Notes: generated by a model not told the origin, from the letters alone. 64,000 nt of DNA from Actinokineospora inagensis DSM 44258 (GCF_000482865.1 NZ_AXWW01000026.1:49602-113601), one strand, 5' to 3'. Counted from the first letter of the stretch, positions 29,301 through 38,436 are shown. Made by a program: numbers and translations.

Positions 29301-32300
29301 GCAGTGGAGGGTGACGGGGGCGAGGTGGGGTCGGGTAGGGCGATGTGTTGGGTGGCCTGTTGGTTGGTGGGCAGGCCCCGCACGAAGTCGAGCACGAGGT
29401 CGGCGGGTACGCCCGGCCCGAGGTACAAGGTGCGGCCCCGGCTGTCGGGCGCCTGCTCGACGGGGGCGGGCAGGCCGGTCGCGGGGGCGTTCACCCGGGT
29501 CACGACGAGGCCGTCCGGGGCGGCGGTGTAGGTCAGCGCGGCCCCGGACGGCGGCGTCGGCAACCGCACCCCGGCGCGATCCCACACGTCGGTGAGGGTG
29601 ATCAGGCCCGCGCGCAGGGCGTCGGCTTCCCAGACGCGGATCCGGACGTCCTGGTGCACGGTGATCCCCACCGTGGTCGATGTGCCGGTGGCCGGGCGGG
29701 AGGCGCCCGGCGGGGCGGCCTTCCCGGCGGCGGTGTGCACCTGGTACTCGGCGTCCGCGGTGAACAGGTAGGACTCACCGTCCTGTTTGACCAGGGTCAC
29801 CTTGTACTCGCCGACGCTGTCGGCGACCTGGCGGGCGACCGTGGTGTCCAGGCCGACCTGGGCGAGGGCGGTGCCTTCCGAGGGCACTCCCCCGTCGGTG
29901 AAGCTCTGCGTGGACTGCGCCACCCCGGACAGCCCGCGCACCTGCGCGGCCACCCGGGACATGCCCTGCAGCTTGATCTCCTCGATCTCCCGGCCGTGCA
30001 CGACGGGTGCCGCGTCGGGGCCCGGCGACACCTTGGTGAACGTGCCGGGGACCAGGCGGGCGCGCACGTGCAGGTCGAAGGTCTCCTCGTGCAGCAGGTG
30101 CTTGGGACCGAGGATCTCCCTGGCCGAGTACGCGTCGCCGGTGAAGATCTCCCAGGCGCCGTTGTACAGCGACTGGCCCGCGGTCAACGCGTGCAGGGCG
30201 GGCTCGGACGCCCAACTGCGGTCGGTGTACCGGGAGGTCCGCGCCGCCGCGGCGGCCACTTCCGCCTGTCCCCGGTCCGGCCGCCGGGGGACTAGCGGCG
30301 CGCTGCCGAGCTGGGCGTAGGCCGCGTCCCGGATGGCGGTGGTGGTGGTCGAGCCCAGGTGCTCGATGTACCACATGGCCTTCGGGTCGAGCACCGTTGG
30401 CCCGGTGCTGACCGCGCCCGTCCGGTTGCCCTCGGCCACGGTGAAGGTGGGCGCGGCGGCGGGGCGCGACATCGACGGCACCGTGCCGTGGCCGGGTGAG
30501 ACCAGCTCGACCGAGCCGTGGGCCAAGACCGGCGCGGCGGCGGCGCCGTACACGCGGTTGAAGAACCGGGCGGCGGTCAGGGTGACCGCGGTGAGCAGCG
30601 GCATCGCCGTCTGCCGCCGGGTGATCACCAACTGGTAGGTGACGTCGTGCGGGGACAGGTCGAGCTTGCCGTAGGTGGCCATCATCATCGGCCGCCGGGT
30701 CGCCGAGCCCGGCACCGTCTCGACGGTGGAGACCTGGCCGCCGATTCCGACGGCCGCGCCGAGGGTCTCCACCGACGTGCCCGGCTCGGTCATGGTGGCG
30801 GTGCTCTGCAGGCCGATCGAGTACCCAGACGCCGCGTTCACCTGGGTGGCCCTCGTGCTGGAGGCGTAGGTGTAGGTCGTCATCGAGTTGGGCACCACCG
30901 GTTCCGCCGCAGCCCCCCGACCCCCTGGGCCAGATGTGCTCGGCACCGCGGTGATCCGGATGTCGACGACGTCGGTGGTGAACACACCGTGCTGGGGCAC
31001 GGAAAGCACCCGTTCGCCGCCGAGGACGTCCTTGAGGTTCACCCACTCCGAAGGGCTGGTGAACAGCTTGGTGAGCCGGTCGAGGACCTTCTGCCGCCAC
31101 TTCCCGCCGACACCCAACTCGGTCAGCCTGGTGCCCGCGCCTGCCAGCGCGTCGGGGGTGTGCAGCCGGGAACCGAAGACCGCCACCGGGCCGTACGCGA
31201 CGTACTCCGCGCGGTCCCGCAGTAGCTGCTGGGAACCCGGCACCGGGTTCGGCCTCGGCGCGGTGCGGTCGATGAAGGCGAGGTCCACCGGCGCGTCGAT
31301 ACCGAGCGTGGCGAACATGTGCGCCGCGGTGGCGACGGGCATCTCCACCAGGAGCGCCTCCGCCTCGTCGACGGTCACCTCGATCGGCCGGGCGCTGTTC
31401 GTGCGCAGCATCGTCTGGACGTCGACCTCGCCGGTGAAGGTGTAGCGGGCGTCGAGCGCCACCCACACCGTCGGGCCGGTGTAGTGCAGCACCTGCCGGG
31501 AGCCCGGGGTCAGCTCGTTGACCATCGCCTGCCCGCGCCTGCGGTTGCCCGACAGCAGGAGCTGGATCTGCGCGCCCCACTCGGTGGTGCGCCCGGGTGT
31601 GGAGAGGAACGTGAGGTTCCCGTCCACCCCCGCCTGGCGCACGGACACGGAGTTGACCGGCTTGTCGCCGTCCCCCCGGCGGTGCAGGTGGTGGTTGGTG
31701 CGCACCTGGACCACCCGCGGCGACAGGTACTGGACCCGCCCGGTGATCGAACCGGCCAGGTTGGTGAAGGTGCCGGGCAGCAGCAGCGGGTGCGGGCCGC
31801 TGACCTCGCCGTTGAGCCCGAGCACCGCCAGCCCCCTGGCACCGACCTGCGACACGAACTGCCGGATGACCTCGGCCGAGTCGGCACCCGGCCTGGTCAG
31901 CGCGGACGGCCGGTACCGCAGGACCCGCGCGGGATGACCGTTGAACCGGGTCTCCTCGGCGCGGCGCACCCCCCACGACGGCCACAGGCCCGCACCCGGC
32001 GGCGACTTCCGCAGGGTCTGCTCGCGCCTGCCACGGAACCACCTGCTCCCCGGCGTGGTTCCCATCACCTGCACGCTCTTGGCGAGCGCCAGCAGCAGGG
32101 CCTCCCGGGTGTTGGCGCTGACCCGCACGTGGTCGACCGTGGTGAACCTGCCGAACAGCTCCGGGGCGACCGTGTGGGCGCGGACGTGGTTCGGCAAGGG
32201 GGGCGGCTCGCCGACGTAGATGCCGGAGACGAACCCGGGGGTCGGCGCGGGCGCCCGGTCGGCCACCGGCAGCCGGTCGTTGGGCGTGGAGACGACCACG

Positions 32301-35300
32301 GCCCCCGACACCCGCTTGCCGCGGGCGAACTCCCCGTTCCGGGGCGGCGTCGGGATGCCCGGCCTGCTCGCCTCCGTGAACGCCGCCCTGATCTCCGTGA
32401 CGCTGGGTTCGACGAGCCGATCGGCGGCGCGTGGTCCGCCGATCATCCGGTCGAAGAAGACGTTGTGCTGCAACCAGGTCGGCAGCACGACCTCGCTGTG
32501 CACCACCACCAGTTGGAGATCGCCGTTGAACCCGCGGAACACGCCCTCGTAGGTGGTGTTGTGGCTGTCGCGGCTGTTCGTGCCCACCGAGGTGGTGACC
32601 GTGCGGGTCGCCGCGCCGCCGAGGTTCACCCGCGGCAGCAGGCTGGTGGGACCGCCGCGCGAGCCGCTGCCGGGGCCGTCGGTCAGCGTGTCGCGCACCT
32701 CGGCGCCCAGGCCCGCCTTGAAGTCGCGCCCCACCTGGGCGACGGACCGGTACTGGGTGGTGACCTGGTCCTGGATGTGCGACCGGGTCTGCGTCGAGGG
32801 GAAGGTCTCCTCGGGCGGGGCGATCGCGCCGCGGATGTCCAGGACGTGCAGGCGGCCGCCCGCCTGCCAGGTCACCTGGTGACCGCCGTGCATCGAGTTG
32901 TAGAGGGTGGTCACGGCCTTGGGGAAGTCGGCGAACGCCGCGCGCACGGCCGCCCGGCCGGTCTCGTCGATGCCCTCGCCGAGGAACTCGACGATCTCGT
33001 CCTGGCCGGGGACGGCGACGATGTCGTCCCGGCCGATCCGGTAGACGGCGCCCGCGCCGGGCCGTTCGGTCGTGTTGCCCGGCGACAGGTGGTCGGGCAC
33101 CGGCAGGCCGAGCCGACGGGCGTCCAGCACGGGCAGCGAGACCAACCCGGACACCCGGCCGAGCACGGACGGGGCGGTGCCGACGGTCACCACCACCGGC
33201 CGGTCCACTTGGTAGACCAGCGTGGTGTGGGCCGCGTAGCGCTCGACCGCGGCCTCGTTGGCCAGGCTCGTGCCGCCGGTCTGCTGGGTGACGAGGTCGC
33301 CGAACGCGCCCGCGTACCAGCGCGTGGTGCCGTTGTCGTGGCCGCCGCCGAACCCGAGGCCCGCGATGGCGCCGCTGCCGGACAGCGCCACCCCGGTGGC
33401 GGTGGACCCGGTGCGCTGCTCGACCACCCAGCTCGACGGCCCGACCAGGGACACCTCCAGTCCGCCCGCGGTCACCTGGACCCGGCTGCCGCCGATCTCC
33501 CGGTTCAGGTGCCCGTTGTCGGGCAGGCCCAGCAGGTCCGCCGATGCCAGCAACTCCCCCACGGCACCGGTCTGTTCGACGGCGATCGACCGGGCCACCT
33601 CCTGGACAAGCCCGTGCGGGACCCGGATCTGCGCGCCCGCGGCCAGTTCGGACCGGGTGGTCGCGGTCAGCCCGCCGAGGGTGGGCCTGCGGAGGATGCT
33701 CGACGGCGCGGAGGTCGGGGCGCCCGCGCTGCTCATGGTGATCAGCGACGAGGATGTCGTGTCGTCCGACGTTTCGGACGAGACACCGTCGTCGGAGGAC
33801 GTGGACACCCGACCGGACTCCGCCGTCGCGGAGGGGAGTTGGAAGGTGACCCGGCGGCCAACGCCCGGGAGGGCGGACGCGGCCTGGGCGACGGCAGGGA
33901 GCGCGACGGACGTCGGAACGACCAGCGGCACGCGCAGTCGGACGGGCACGATCGCAGCCGCGGGCGCGAGGCGGACGTTGTCGAGCCGGGTCGCCACGAT
34001 CCCGACCCGCGCGTCCACCACCGACCGGTTGCCCGCGCGCAGACCGGGACGGCTGGTGGTGCTGGTCGCCGCGACCTCGACCCCTTGGGAGAGCAACCCC
34101 ATGGACACAAGCGTTCGCAGGAAAGGGAGGAGCTCCGTCATGGTGATCGGGAGCCGGGTGGCGTGGTTGGTCGTCGAGGTCGCCGTGCGCGCGCTCTGGC
34201 TGTCGGTGCTGGCGATGTCGACAACATCGGGATGCGCGTGCCGAGGTGGGGCGGCCCCCGCCCACAGCCGCGCGTCGCCGGGCGGGAAGACCTCGGCCGC
34301 CAACCAGACCCTGGTCCCGCCCACGGTGATCTCGCGGCCGCGGTTGACGACCTCGGACAGGTGGTCGCGCAGCGATTCACCGATGCTCTTGGTGACCTGT
34401 CGCGCCGCCTCGGCGTCGGTGCCGAACAACGTGGTGCCGACGTCGCCCAGCGGCTGTTCGTCGACCCGCACCACACCGATGTCGCCCGCGAGGGGCAGGT
34501 CGCGCAGGAGCGTCGTGCTCCGCTCCAGGGTGCTGCGCGCGAAGGCCTGCTGAGCGCCCGCGGCGGCCTTGTTCGCCTCCTGCAACGCGCCCGTCACGGA
34601 ACCGAGCGTGGTCTCGGCCAGCTTGCGCCCACCCTCGGCCGCGGTCATGTGCGCGAGGAAATCGGGTGTCCCGGCGACGAGGATGCCGTGCGCCGACGTC
34701 ACCTGGCCTGCCAGGTCCACGAGCGTGTCGATGGCCTGGCCGATGTCGCCGATCGCCGCCTCGGCCGCCGTGACGTGGGTCGCCGCCGTGATCGCCGCCT
34801 CGGTGGTCTCGGTGGCGATGTCCGCTTCCGGCCGCAGCGCTTCCAGCCGCAGCCGCAGGGAGTTCCGAGCCGGGACGAGGACGGCGAGCGCGTCGGACAG
34901 GACTCGCACATCGTCGTGAGTCCGGGTGCCGTCTGTTGTGGACTGAAGTTGGCTGAGTTCCTGGCCTATCCGGCTGATGTGGTTGTCGTGGTCACGCAGC
35001 GCCTTGCGCATCTGGTCGAGACCGTTGAGCGCGTCACGCAGGGACCGCGGCCCCGGATCGATCGGGCGGTACGGACCGAGCCCTTGGTCCAACCTGCCCA
35101 GCGCGGCGTCCGCGACGGACTCCGCCATCTCGGCGGCCCGCTTGGTGATGACCAACTCGTCGCGCGCGGCCTGCTGGTACGTCCGCGCGGTGGTGACCAG
35201 CGTGTCGACCTCCCGCCGCCACGTGTCGACGACCGTGGCCGCCTCACCGGCGGTCCGGGGCACGTTCGGCTCGGCCACACCGGCGCCCACGGTGTCGAAC

Positions 35301-37735
35301 TCACCGGGCTTGGGCCACTCCCAGAGCCGCGCCCAGGTGGCACCGTCCACTCCGGACTCTGATGGAACTTCTTCCGGGGTAAGGGTTTCGTGGACGATCG
35401 TGCGCGCCGGGTCCGGGATTCCTGCGGCAGCTTCCGCCGTGACGGTCTCGCCCTGGCCCAGGACACCCTCGGACACCTCGGGCGCCGAGGTCCGCGCCGT
35501 GGTGTCCTGGCCCGCCACGGTCCGATCGGATGGGGTCCGGGCTGTGCCGGGCTGGGTCGTCGAGGACGGCGGCACGACCGATGCCTGCGTATCCGCGGTG
35601 CGCGCGACCGCAGGCTGCGGCGCCGAGAACGTCTGCGCCCCACCGGGCTGCGCGATCGACGGCCCACCCGGGGACAGCGGCTCGACCAGCGACTGTCCCA
35701 CCGAGGACAACACCTCCGACGAGCGCGGCCCGACAGGTTGCCCGACACCGGCCCCAACGACCGACGGCTGTGCCACCGCCGAATGGGACGGCGCCCCAGT
35801 CGGTTGCGCGGTCGAGGGCTGGGTGATCGAGGGGGGCGCAGTCGAAAGTGGTGCGGTCGAGGGTTGGGTGGGCGAGGACGGCGCGCTCGGGGCGCGCGCG
35901 GCCGAAAGCTCCGCTGGTGAAGGGTGCGCGACCGAAGGCTGGGCCACCGAGGGGGGCACGGCCGAAAGCTCAGCGACCGAGGGGTGCCCGGTCGAGAGCG
36001 GTGTGGTCGAAGGGTGCCCGGTCGAGAGTTGCGCAGTCGAGGAGTTCGCGACCGTGGGCTGGGCGGGAGAGGCGTGCGTGGCAGGCGAGTGCGTGGTCGA
36101 AGGGGGCGTGGTCGAGGACTGGGCGGTCGACGGCTGGGCGACCGGCGGCCGCGTCGACGCGGACTGGGCGGCCGCGGGCTGGTCGAGCGAGGAATGGGTG
36201 GTCGAGGAGTTCGCGCTCGCGGGGTGCTCGACCGAAAGCCGGGTGGGCGAGGGGTGCCCGGTCGAGAGCGGTGTGGTCGAAGGGTGCCCGGTCGAGGGTT
36301 GCACAGCCGAGGGCTGGGAGGTCGAGGCAGGCGTAGCCGGCGAGTGCGCGGATGAAGAGGGTGCGACCGAGGGGGGCGTGGTCGAGGGCTGAGCGGGTGA
36401 GGAGTGGGTGGCCGCAGGCTGTTCGGGTGAAAGGTGGGTGGTCGGAGAATGTTCGGGTGTGGTGGTGACCGGGGTTGAGCTTGTCGGTGACGTGGGTCGG
36501 CCTGCGGCCGGGTGGTCGGGCGTGCTCGCGGCGGCGGTGCCGTGGCCGGGTGGGGTCTGGGGTGTCGGGGTCGTCACCGTCAGGTGTGGTGAGGCCGGGT
36601 TCGGGTGGGTCGGGGCCGGGGTGCTCGGAATCGCCTCGACCCGGCTGCCGGGGGTGGCCCGCACCGAGGTCGAGCCCGGACTCGGCACGTCGATGAGCGG
36701 GTGTGATGTCGTCAGGTCCGTGGTCCGCGGTTCGGGAACGTGCGCCGCCGGGTGTTCGGCCGTCGCGCCCGCGGGCAGGCTGTGAGCACCGTGGGCGCCG
36801 CCCGTGGACCGGTTGTGGGCGAACGACCGGCCCGCGGCGCCGCCAATGCCGGAGAAACCACCGGAGGTCGCGGAGAACACGTTCATGTTCCACTCGCCGG
36901 TGGTGAAGTAGTTGTACAGCGACTCGGTGAAGACCTCGTGGAAGGCCTCCACGCCGATCTCGGACACCAACTCCGGGACCGTGTGCGCCCACGACGGGAT
37001 GGTCTTGGCGAACTTCGCGAACTTGGCCAGCGCCGTCTCCAGGCCCTGCTCGGCCACGTGCGCCAGGACCTGGCCGACCTTCGTCAGCGGGAGCATCAGC
37101 ACGCCGCCGAGGGCGCCGACCGCGAAGGCGTTGGTCGTGTAACTGGTGTTCCACGTGTGCCGGGTGCCCATGGCGAACTGGATCGACTGCGCCAGCACGT
37201 CGATCGCGGCCTGGAACGCCATGCCGACCGCCTCGGCCTGGGCGAAGGCGATCGCCAACCTGCCCGCGGCCGTCTGCAGCAATGTACGCACCACGGCCAC
37301 CCGCTCGGCCAGCCACTCCAGGCTGGCCCCACCCGTCGCGTACGCGGCCGCGCTCGCCCAGGCGATCTCGACGATCAGCGCCCCGATGCTCAGGATCGAG
37401 ACGAGCTTGACGTACTCCACGTCCACGGCCAGGTCGCGCAGGTACTTCGCCAGCCACCGGAACTGCTCGCTGGCGGCCGAGATGTAGTTGTCGTCGCCCT
37501 CCACGTACGGCGACATCTTCGCGACGAACGCCCGCTCGGTCTCACCGTCGAAAGTGGCCCGGATGGCGACGACAGCCTTGAGCAACTCGGGGGCGAGCTC
37601 GCCGGAAAGCCGCTGGGCCGCGGTGTCCCAGGCGTCCGCGAGCACCCGCAGCCGGTCCTCGTCCGCGTCCGGCCACTCCTCGCCGGTGAGCACCAGGAAA
37701 AGCCTGCGGACGTCGTCCGGGACCATCATGGCCAT
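23387..37735 (-). CDS. Giant WXG100-like protein with about nine Cys-less Tox-PL repeats (4782 residues)
   Basis: A single frame of 4782 residues. Order of parts: WXG100-like/CpnT N-terminal-like domain (about 1-310, with VPELVSEIGVEAFHEVFTES); Pro/Ser/Thr linker (310-790); coiled coil (830-1080); long region shared with the downstream divergent paralogue (1080-2800); about nine tandem papain-fold-toxin-like repeats (2820-4450) recognisable by G.GSAAIV then WNVVNH.GEV and DP; a C-terminal domain with LRHLKFPPRGRPLPVE (about 4490-4610); an acidic repeat tail to about 4750; a basic end. None of the repeats has Cys at the catalytic position, and only the fourth keeps His before Trp. WXG100-like proteins are usually type VII exported. 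Whether this is a toxin, decoy or structural protein is unknown. Start MAMMVPDD matches the paralogue's start. Confidence 0.85.
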   Translation of the reverse strand: MAMMVPDDVRRLFLVLTGEEWPDADEDRLRVLADAWDTAAQRLSGELAPELLKAVVAIRATFDGETERAFVAKMSPYVEGDDNYISAASEQFRWLAKYLRDLAVDVEYVKLVSILSIGALIVEIAWASAAAYATGGASLEWLAERVAVVRTLLQTAAGRLAIAFAQAEAVGMAFQAAIDVLAQSIQFAMGTRHTWNTSYTTNAFAVGALGGVLMLPLTKVGQVLAHVAEQGLETALAKFAKFAKTIPSWAHTVPELVSEIGVEAFHEVFTESLYNYFTTGEWNMNVFSATSGGFSGIGGAAGRSFAHNRSTGGAHGAHSLPAGATAEHPAAHVPEPRTTDLTTSHPLIDVPSPGSTSVRATPGSRVEAIPSTPAPTHPNPASPHLTVTTPTPQTPPGHGTAAASTPDHPAAGRPTSPTSSTPVTTTPEHSPTTHLSPEQPAATHSSPAQPSTTPPSVAPSSSAHSPATPASTSQPSAVQPSTGHPSTTPLSTGHPSPTRLSVEHPASANSSTTHSSLDQPAAAQSASTRPPVAQPSTAQSSTTPPSTTHSPATHASPAQPTVANSSTAQLSTGHPSTTPLSTGHPSVAELSAVPPSVAQPSVAHPSPAELSAARAPSAPSSPTQPSTAPLSTAPPSITQPSTAQPTGAPSHSAVAQPSVVGAGVGQPVGPRSSEVLSSVGQSLVEPLSPGGPSIAQPGGAQTFSAPQPAVARTADTQASVVPPSSTTQPGTARTPSDRTVAGQDTTARTSAPEVSEGVLGQGETVTAEAAAGIPDPARTIVHETLTPEEVPSESGVDGATWARLWEWPKPGEFDTVGAGVAEPNVPRTAGEAATVVDTWRREVDTLVTTARTYQQAARDELVITKRAAEMAESVADAALGRLDQGLGPYRPIDPGPRSLRDALNGLDQMRKALRDHDNHISRIGQELSQLQSTTDGTRTHDDVRVLSDALAVLVPARNSLRLRLEALRPEADIATETTEAAITAATHVTAAEAAIGDIGQAIDTLVDLAGQVTSAHGILVAGTPDFLAHMTAAEGGRKLAETTLGSVTGALQEANKAAAGAQQAFARSTLERSTTLLRDLPLAGDIGVVRVDEQPLGDVGTTLFGTDAEAARQVTKSIGESLRDHLSEVVNRGREITVGGTRVWLAAEVFPPGDARLWAGAAPPRHAHPDVVDIASTDSQSARTATSTTNHATRLPITMTELLPFLRTLVSMGLLSQGVEVAATSTTSRPGLRAGNRSVVDARVGIVATRLDNVRLAPAAAIVPVRLRVPLVVPTSVALPAVAQAASALPGVGRRVTFQLPSATAESGRVSTSSDDGVSSETSDDTTSSSLITMSSAGAPTSAPSSILRRPTLGGLTATTRSELAAGAQIRVPHGLVQEVARSIAVEQTGAVGELLASADLLGLPDNGHLNREIGGSRVQVTAGGLEVSLVGPSSWVVEQRTGSTATGVALSGSGAIAGLGFGGGHDNGTTRWYAGAFGDLVTQQTGGTSLANEAAVERYAAHTTLVYQVDRPVVVTVGTAPSVLGRVSGLVSLPVLDARRLGLPVPDHLSPGNTTERPGAGAVYRIGRDDIVAVPGQDEIVEFLGEGIDETGRAAVRAAFADFPKAVTTLYNSMHGGHQVTWQAGGRLHVLDIRGAIAPPEETFPSTQTRSHIQDQVTTQYRSVAQVGRDFKAGLGAEVRDTLTDGPGSGSRGGPTSLLPRVNLGGAATRTVTTSVGTNSRDSHNTTYEGVFRGFNGDLQLVVVHSEVVLPTWLQHNVFFDRMIGGPRAADRLVEPSVTEIRAAFTEASRPGIPTPPRNGEFARGKRVSGAVVVSTPNDRLPVADRAPAPTPGFVSGIYVGEPPPLPNHVRAHTVAPELFGRFTTVDHVRVSANTREALLLALAKSVQVMGTTPGSRWFRGRREQTLRKSPPGAGLWPSWGVRRAEETRFNGHPARVLRYRPSALTRPGADSAEVIRQFVSQVGARGLAVLGLNGEVSGPHPLLLPGTFTNLAGSITGRVQYLSPRVVQVRTNHHLHRRGDGDKPVNSVSVRQAGVDGNLTFLSTPGRTTEWGAQIQLLLSGNRRRGQAMVNELTPGSRQVLHYTGPTVWVALDARYTFTGEVDVQTMLRTNSARPIEVTVDEAEALLVEMPVATAAHMFATLGIDAPVDLAFIDRTAPRPNPVPGSQQLLRDRAEYVAYGPVAVFGSRLHTPDALAGAGTRLTELGVGGKWRQKVLDRLTKLFTSPSEWVNLKDVLGGERVLSVPQHGVFTTDVVDIRITAVPSTSGPGGRGAAAEPVVPNSMTTYTYASSTRATQVNAASGYSIGLQSTATMTEPGTSVETLGAAVGIGGQVSTVETVPGSATRRPMMMATYGKLDLSPHDVTYQLVITRRQTAMPLLTAVTLTAARFFNRVYGAAAAPVLAHGSVELVSPGHGTVPSMSRPAAAPTFTVAEGNRTGAVSTGPTVLDPKAMWYIEHLGSTTTTAIRDAAYAQLGSAPLVPRRPDRGQAEVAAAAARTSRYTDRSWASEPALHALTAGQSLYNGAWEIFTGDAYSAREILGPKHLLHEETFDLHVRARLVPGTFTKVSPGPDAAPVVHGREIEEIKLQGMSRVAAQVRGLSGVAQSTQSFTDGGVPSEGTALAQVGLDTTVARQVADSVGEYKVTLVKQDGESYLFTADAEYQVHTAAGKAAPPGASRPATGTSTTVGITVHQDVRIRVWEADALRAGLITLTDVWDRAGVRLPTPPSGAALTYTAAPDGLVVTRVNAPATGLPAPVEQAPDSRGRTLYLGPGVPADLVLDFVRGLPTNQQATQHIALPDPTSPPSPSTASTPTNAEPAADIQVDDGAREDRGLATLRLVVPPDTVYSDPRDWVGLVNTAPLGLRRQTDGNAAAAMFQSTYHGTPAVAGQSTPPAHPANRPPTPIGSGTAALRQVLDRVGQAEHGTTSIVTAHTPTDTYTWNVVNHHGEVLIFDPVAGTWTDATRIFNPPGIPGLAPGDVATFTAPDVIPNLGPISAIHLDRYNNHLAPDPRQHSTETEQPAIQESAAHRPVGEPPLAGPDAPRPTPPLSTPPEGAPRVPIARRRGLAPPPPIDTSRPGEVGLPAMDPDTRLAALRYAVSRGPVDPLGWVHLVNGEALGTNPADAARAFHSTYRGEPVVVGTRSGGVRADARWAQQPMEDFGTGPGAFQGVIDRVVRGGRGSAAIVYDFRSGELSSWNVVYHHDVVRVFEPRSGDYVGSTADALGEVGSVFAVAVDAHDNRLGAELMSDPRLAQLREIVSAGEKFTHPASWLSLIRNTSGYSGSASAFNASMAVLATYHGEPVVEGAEPSRMPAWAEHDLEDFGAGPDAVQRVIDRVARGGHGSAAIVSGYVEGEEEQGWWNVINHNGELLLITPGENSIQLADKHVLGNPVQLYAIPVDANGNFITGLAPASPTPGLVSVSAFSDPRVWIRTGVDPTGATDAVEASKKFQLAYHGYSAGVNVSIADIHNAPNWVGAPMQPIGADQHALRGVINGVAAAPPGSAAIVRFLTVGDNRSHTWNVVNHGGEVLILDAAAGTWTDATRVFQPESDFVDPHVIADIGTVHAIRLDETNGFIDIQPVLPPAPTDRAVALESMVRMISESHLSESLKAKVLLSSYLPGGAEAVEWAEPRLEAFGSGAPGFRAVLDRVAAGGSGAEAVVVAQVDGLESGVWSAVNRAGEVWLFDLGTGSHEPATAHKVGNSAYLYAIALDPDGNHLAAEQRAHTAEVEAGRKLLLLRGWMPTGNSRSIHFGHWLGLVNGAHDTESPATNSYRSAVAFHSILNGDLVVVGAPGNDIKQVADDAWWNQEPTESFGLGVEAVRKVVDRVAGGGYGSDAIMVGFHMDKGPQYTWNVVNHEGTVYIVDPRAGTYELAANSTVGHGLGTVRAIPMDAGNRFIQPRLATTEFVEEPVEQVDTVDVNQRLVTLQSVVGSQYVDPNLWVESMWGAEGDQSAGVEPFDLVKAVHLTYRGEPTVVGAGDTRVGQSAAWTRYPMTDVGSGPEAQLALLTAVARAGWHASALAISHNGRGQSRAWNLINHYGEILFIEPAAHHIESLDDGTIPVDGRMWVLPLDAQNVYINLNAAPDRHISRIVESDPRFEALRTMVPVSGRYTDTSAWAGDDIVDLPAGAGLAEIGRFAPLPGVPEAGVPGAASLSWSGYPMVDYGAGRTAQRNLLGLVTTRGHGAGALVISQRVGWSTWDTWTLLNVNGEIVLADPLNGRIGPLSEHPFPRLGRTLVLELADPNAVSGQVTARVDSPAAVEADSPVVDDVLRFEWTDEFQGATVDYDSDASSVAVANLPDSGTLQPDAIVVPGAVPPGGRMERLGSADTRHTHPREWAGSVAAESTSDIQSTPFDHAMAAHSVWQGQPAVVDASDSHGTRPATWTNHPLVDFGTGPTAQRTLVDLVADAGHGAGALVVSQAEAGAQAWNLVNHNDEVLFVDPLTGDHGPAATRPTADTESIQALPLDANNNPLDPPVPTEPASASTRLAEVDRARSDLAQVADALTGAPRRTIMDRIAALGAYRRRVIAEQLRATAARGGVITLPDDIGILVPHRGGWVLLSPTPAAAGEIAHYATVLDGQITAMVVGADLDDLRHLKFPPRGRPLPVEDNPTDDGPDDGPDDNDPTGDDGPTAGDNRTAGGDSPGDDDPAAGDDAPGDDDPTAGDDAPGDDDPTAGDDSPGDDDPTAGDDAPGDDDPAAGNDSPGEDGSPAGDGSTGEDGFDNADGSGRGDGGATGDNLADSPEPDTDPSSVTRPGPAGSSVPWRRRHRGRPAMADIT
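23600..23815. repeat. Six tandem 36-bp repeats encoding the acidic tail
   Basis: Units of 36 bases run in register from about 23600 to 23815, for example 23636-23671, 23708-23743 and 23744-23779, which differ at only a few bases. They encode 12-residue units of the type GDDDPTAGDDSP at the C-terminal tail of the giant minus-strand protein. Copy number may vary between strains. Confidence 0.75.
35981..36296. repeat. Duplicated 46-bp segments in the Pro/Ser/Thr linker
   Basis: The 46 bases at 35981-36026 recur without change at 36251-36296, exactly 270 bases (90 codons) apart. Shorter related units fill the space between. They encode the low-complexity Ser/Thr/Pro linker (STTPLSTGHPS and variants) of the giant protein, pointing to expansion by unequal exchange. 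Confidence 0.7.
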
Positions 37736-37741
37736 CGGCGA

Positions 37742-37834
37742 CTACGCCTTCGCCGCGGTGCCTGGACGACCACTTCGGCTCACGTCGTCGGAAAAGCCGA
37801 CCCGCCGCCCGTCGAGGACGGTGACGTTCGCCAT
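37742..37834 (-). CDS. Short leader peptide gene upstream of the giant gene (30 residues)
   Basis: A 30-residue frame starting at ATG 37834 with an excellent AGGAGACG ribosome binding site 4-6 bases before it. It ends TAG at 37742, only 6 bases before the giant gene's ATG. The peptide begins MANVTVLDGRRVGFSDDVSR and ends rich in Gly, Pro and Ala. The giant gene itself has no comparable RBS, so ribosomes may load here and reinitiate. It could be a translational leader, or a real small protein. I find no related peptide upstream of the divergent paralogue. Confidence 0.5.
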   Translation of the reverse strand: MANVTVLDGRRVGFSDDVSRSGRPGTAAKA

Positions 37835-38436
37835 CGTTCGTCTCCTGTAGACAGTCGCGACCACCTGCTCGGCGCCACACCCGGAACGCGGACATGCGCC
37901 GGCCCGGTCAGCCGCCACATGCCCCCTGGCCGCGGAACCTACCGCCCGCGCCATCCACAAAACGTGACTGGAGATGAACGGACGCCAAATGAACGGCGAC
38001 ATCATGCCCGCACCGCCATCTGGTCCAGACCACCAGCCAGACCGATCCCGACATCCACCCCAGACCGCGCAACCCCCCACGCCGAGCACCGTCCTAACCG
38101 GACCACAGTCCACGACGCCGACCGCGAACCTGTGCGGGCGACGGGGTTAGGGCGCACATGACCGGTCCCGTCGCTCTCGGTTTCCGCACAGGGCGGCGGA
38201 CTCCGGCGATGTCAGGTCGCGGCCGTGCAGGCCGGATCACCGGCTGTACCCGACGCCGGGTGCGCTCACCCGGATTTGGTGTGGTGTTCATCTCGATGTG
38301 TTTTTGGTGGGTGTGACGTGGATCTAGGTTTCGCGATCATGGTCGGCCCCGTGCGAACCGGTTGGTGGGGGTGGGGGTTGCCGGGGGTAAGCGGACCGGT
38401 GTCTTGGATCAGCCCTGGGTGGGGGCGGGCGGTCTG
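37835..38436. other. Divergent intergenic region between the two giant genes
   Basis: About 600 bases that must contain both promoters. A 32-codon frame from ATG 38338 ends TGA at 38435-38437, sharing a base with the second giant gene's ATG (TGATG), similar in arrangement to the leader peptide on the other side. It has a poor ribosome site and a Gly/Trp-rich product, so I do not call it a gene. No strong hairpin seen. Confidence 0.4.

Noticed and set aside
29775..34265. A 1496-codon open frame on the minus strand in another register
   Set aside because: Same strand but different frame from the giant gene, with shadow composition (long Arg/Pro/Gly runs) and no family motif.
31319..35362. A 1347-codon open frame on the plus strand
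   Set aside because: It lies antisense to the giant minus-strand gene. High GC leaves third-position shadows open; the product is Arg/Gly/His-rich with no domain resemblance.
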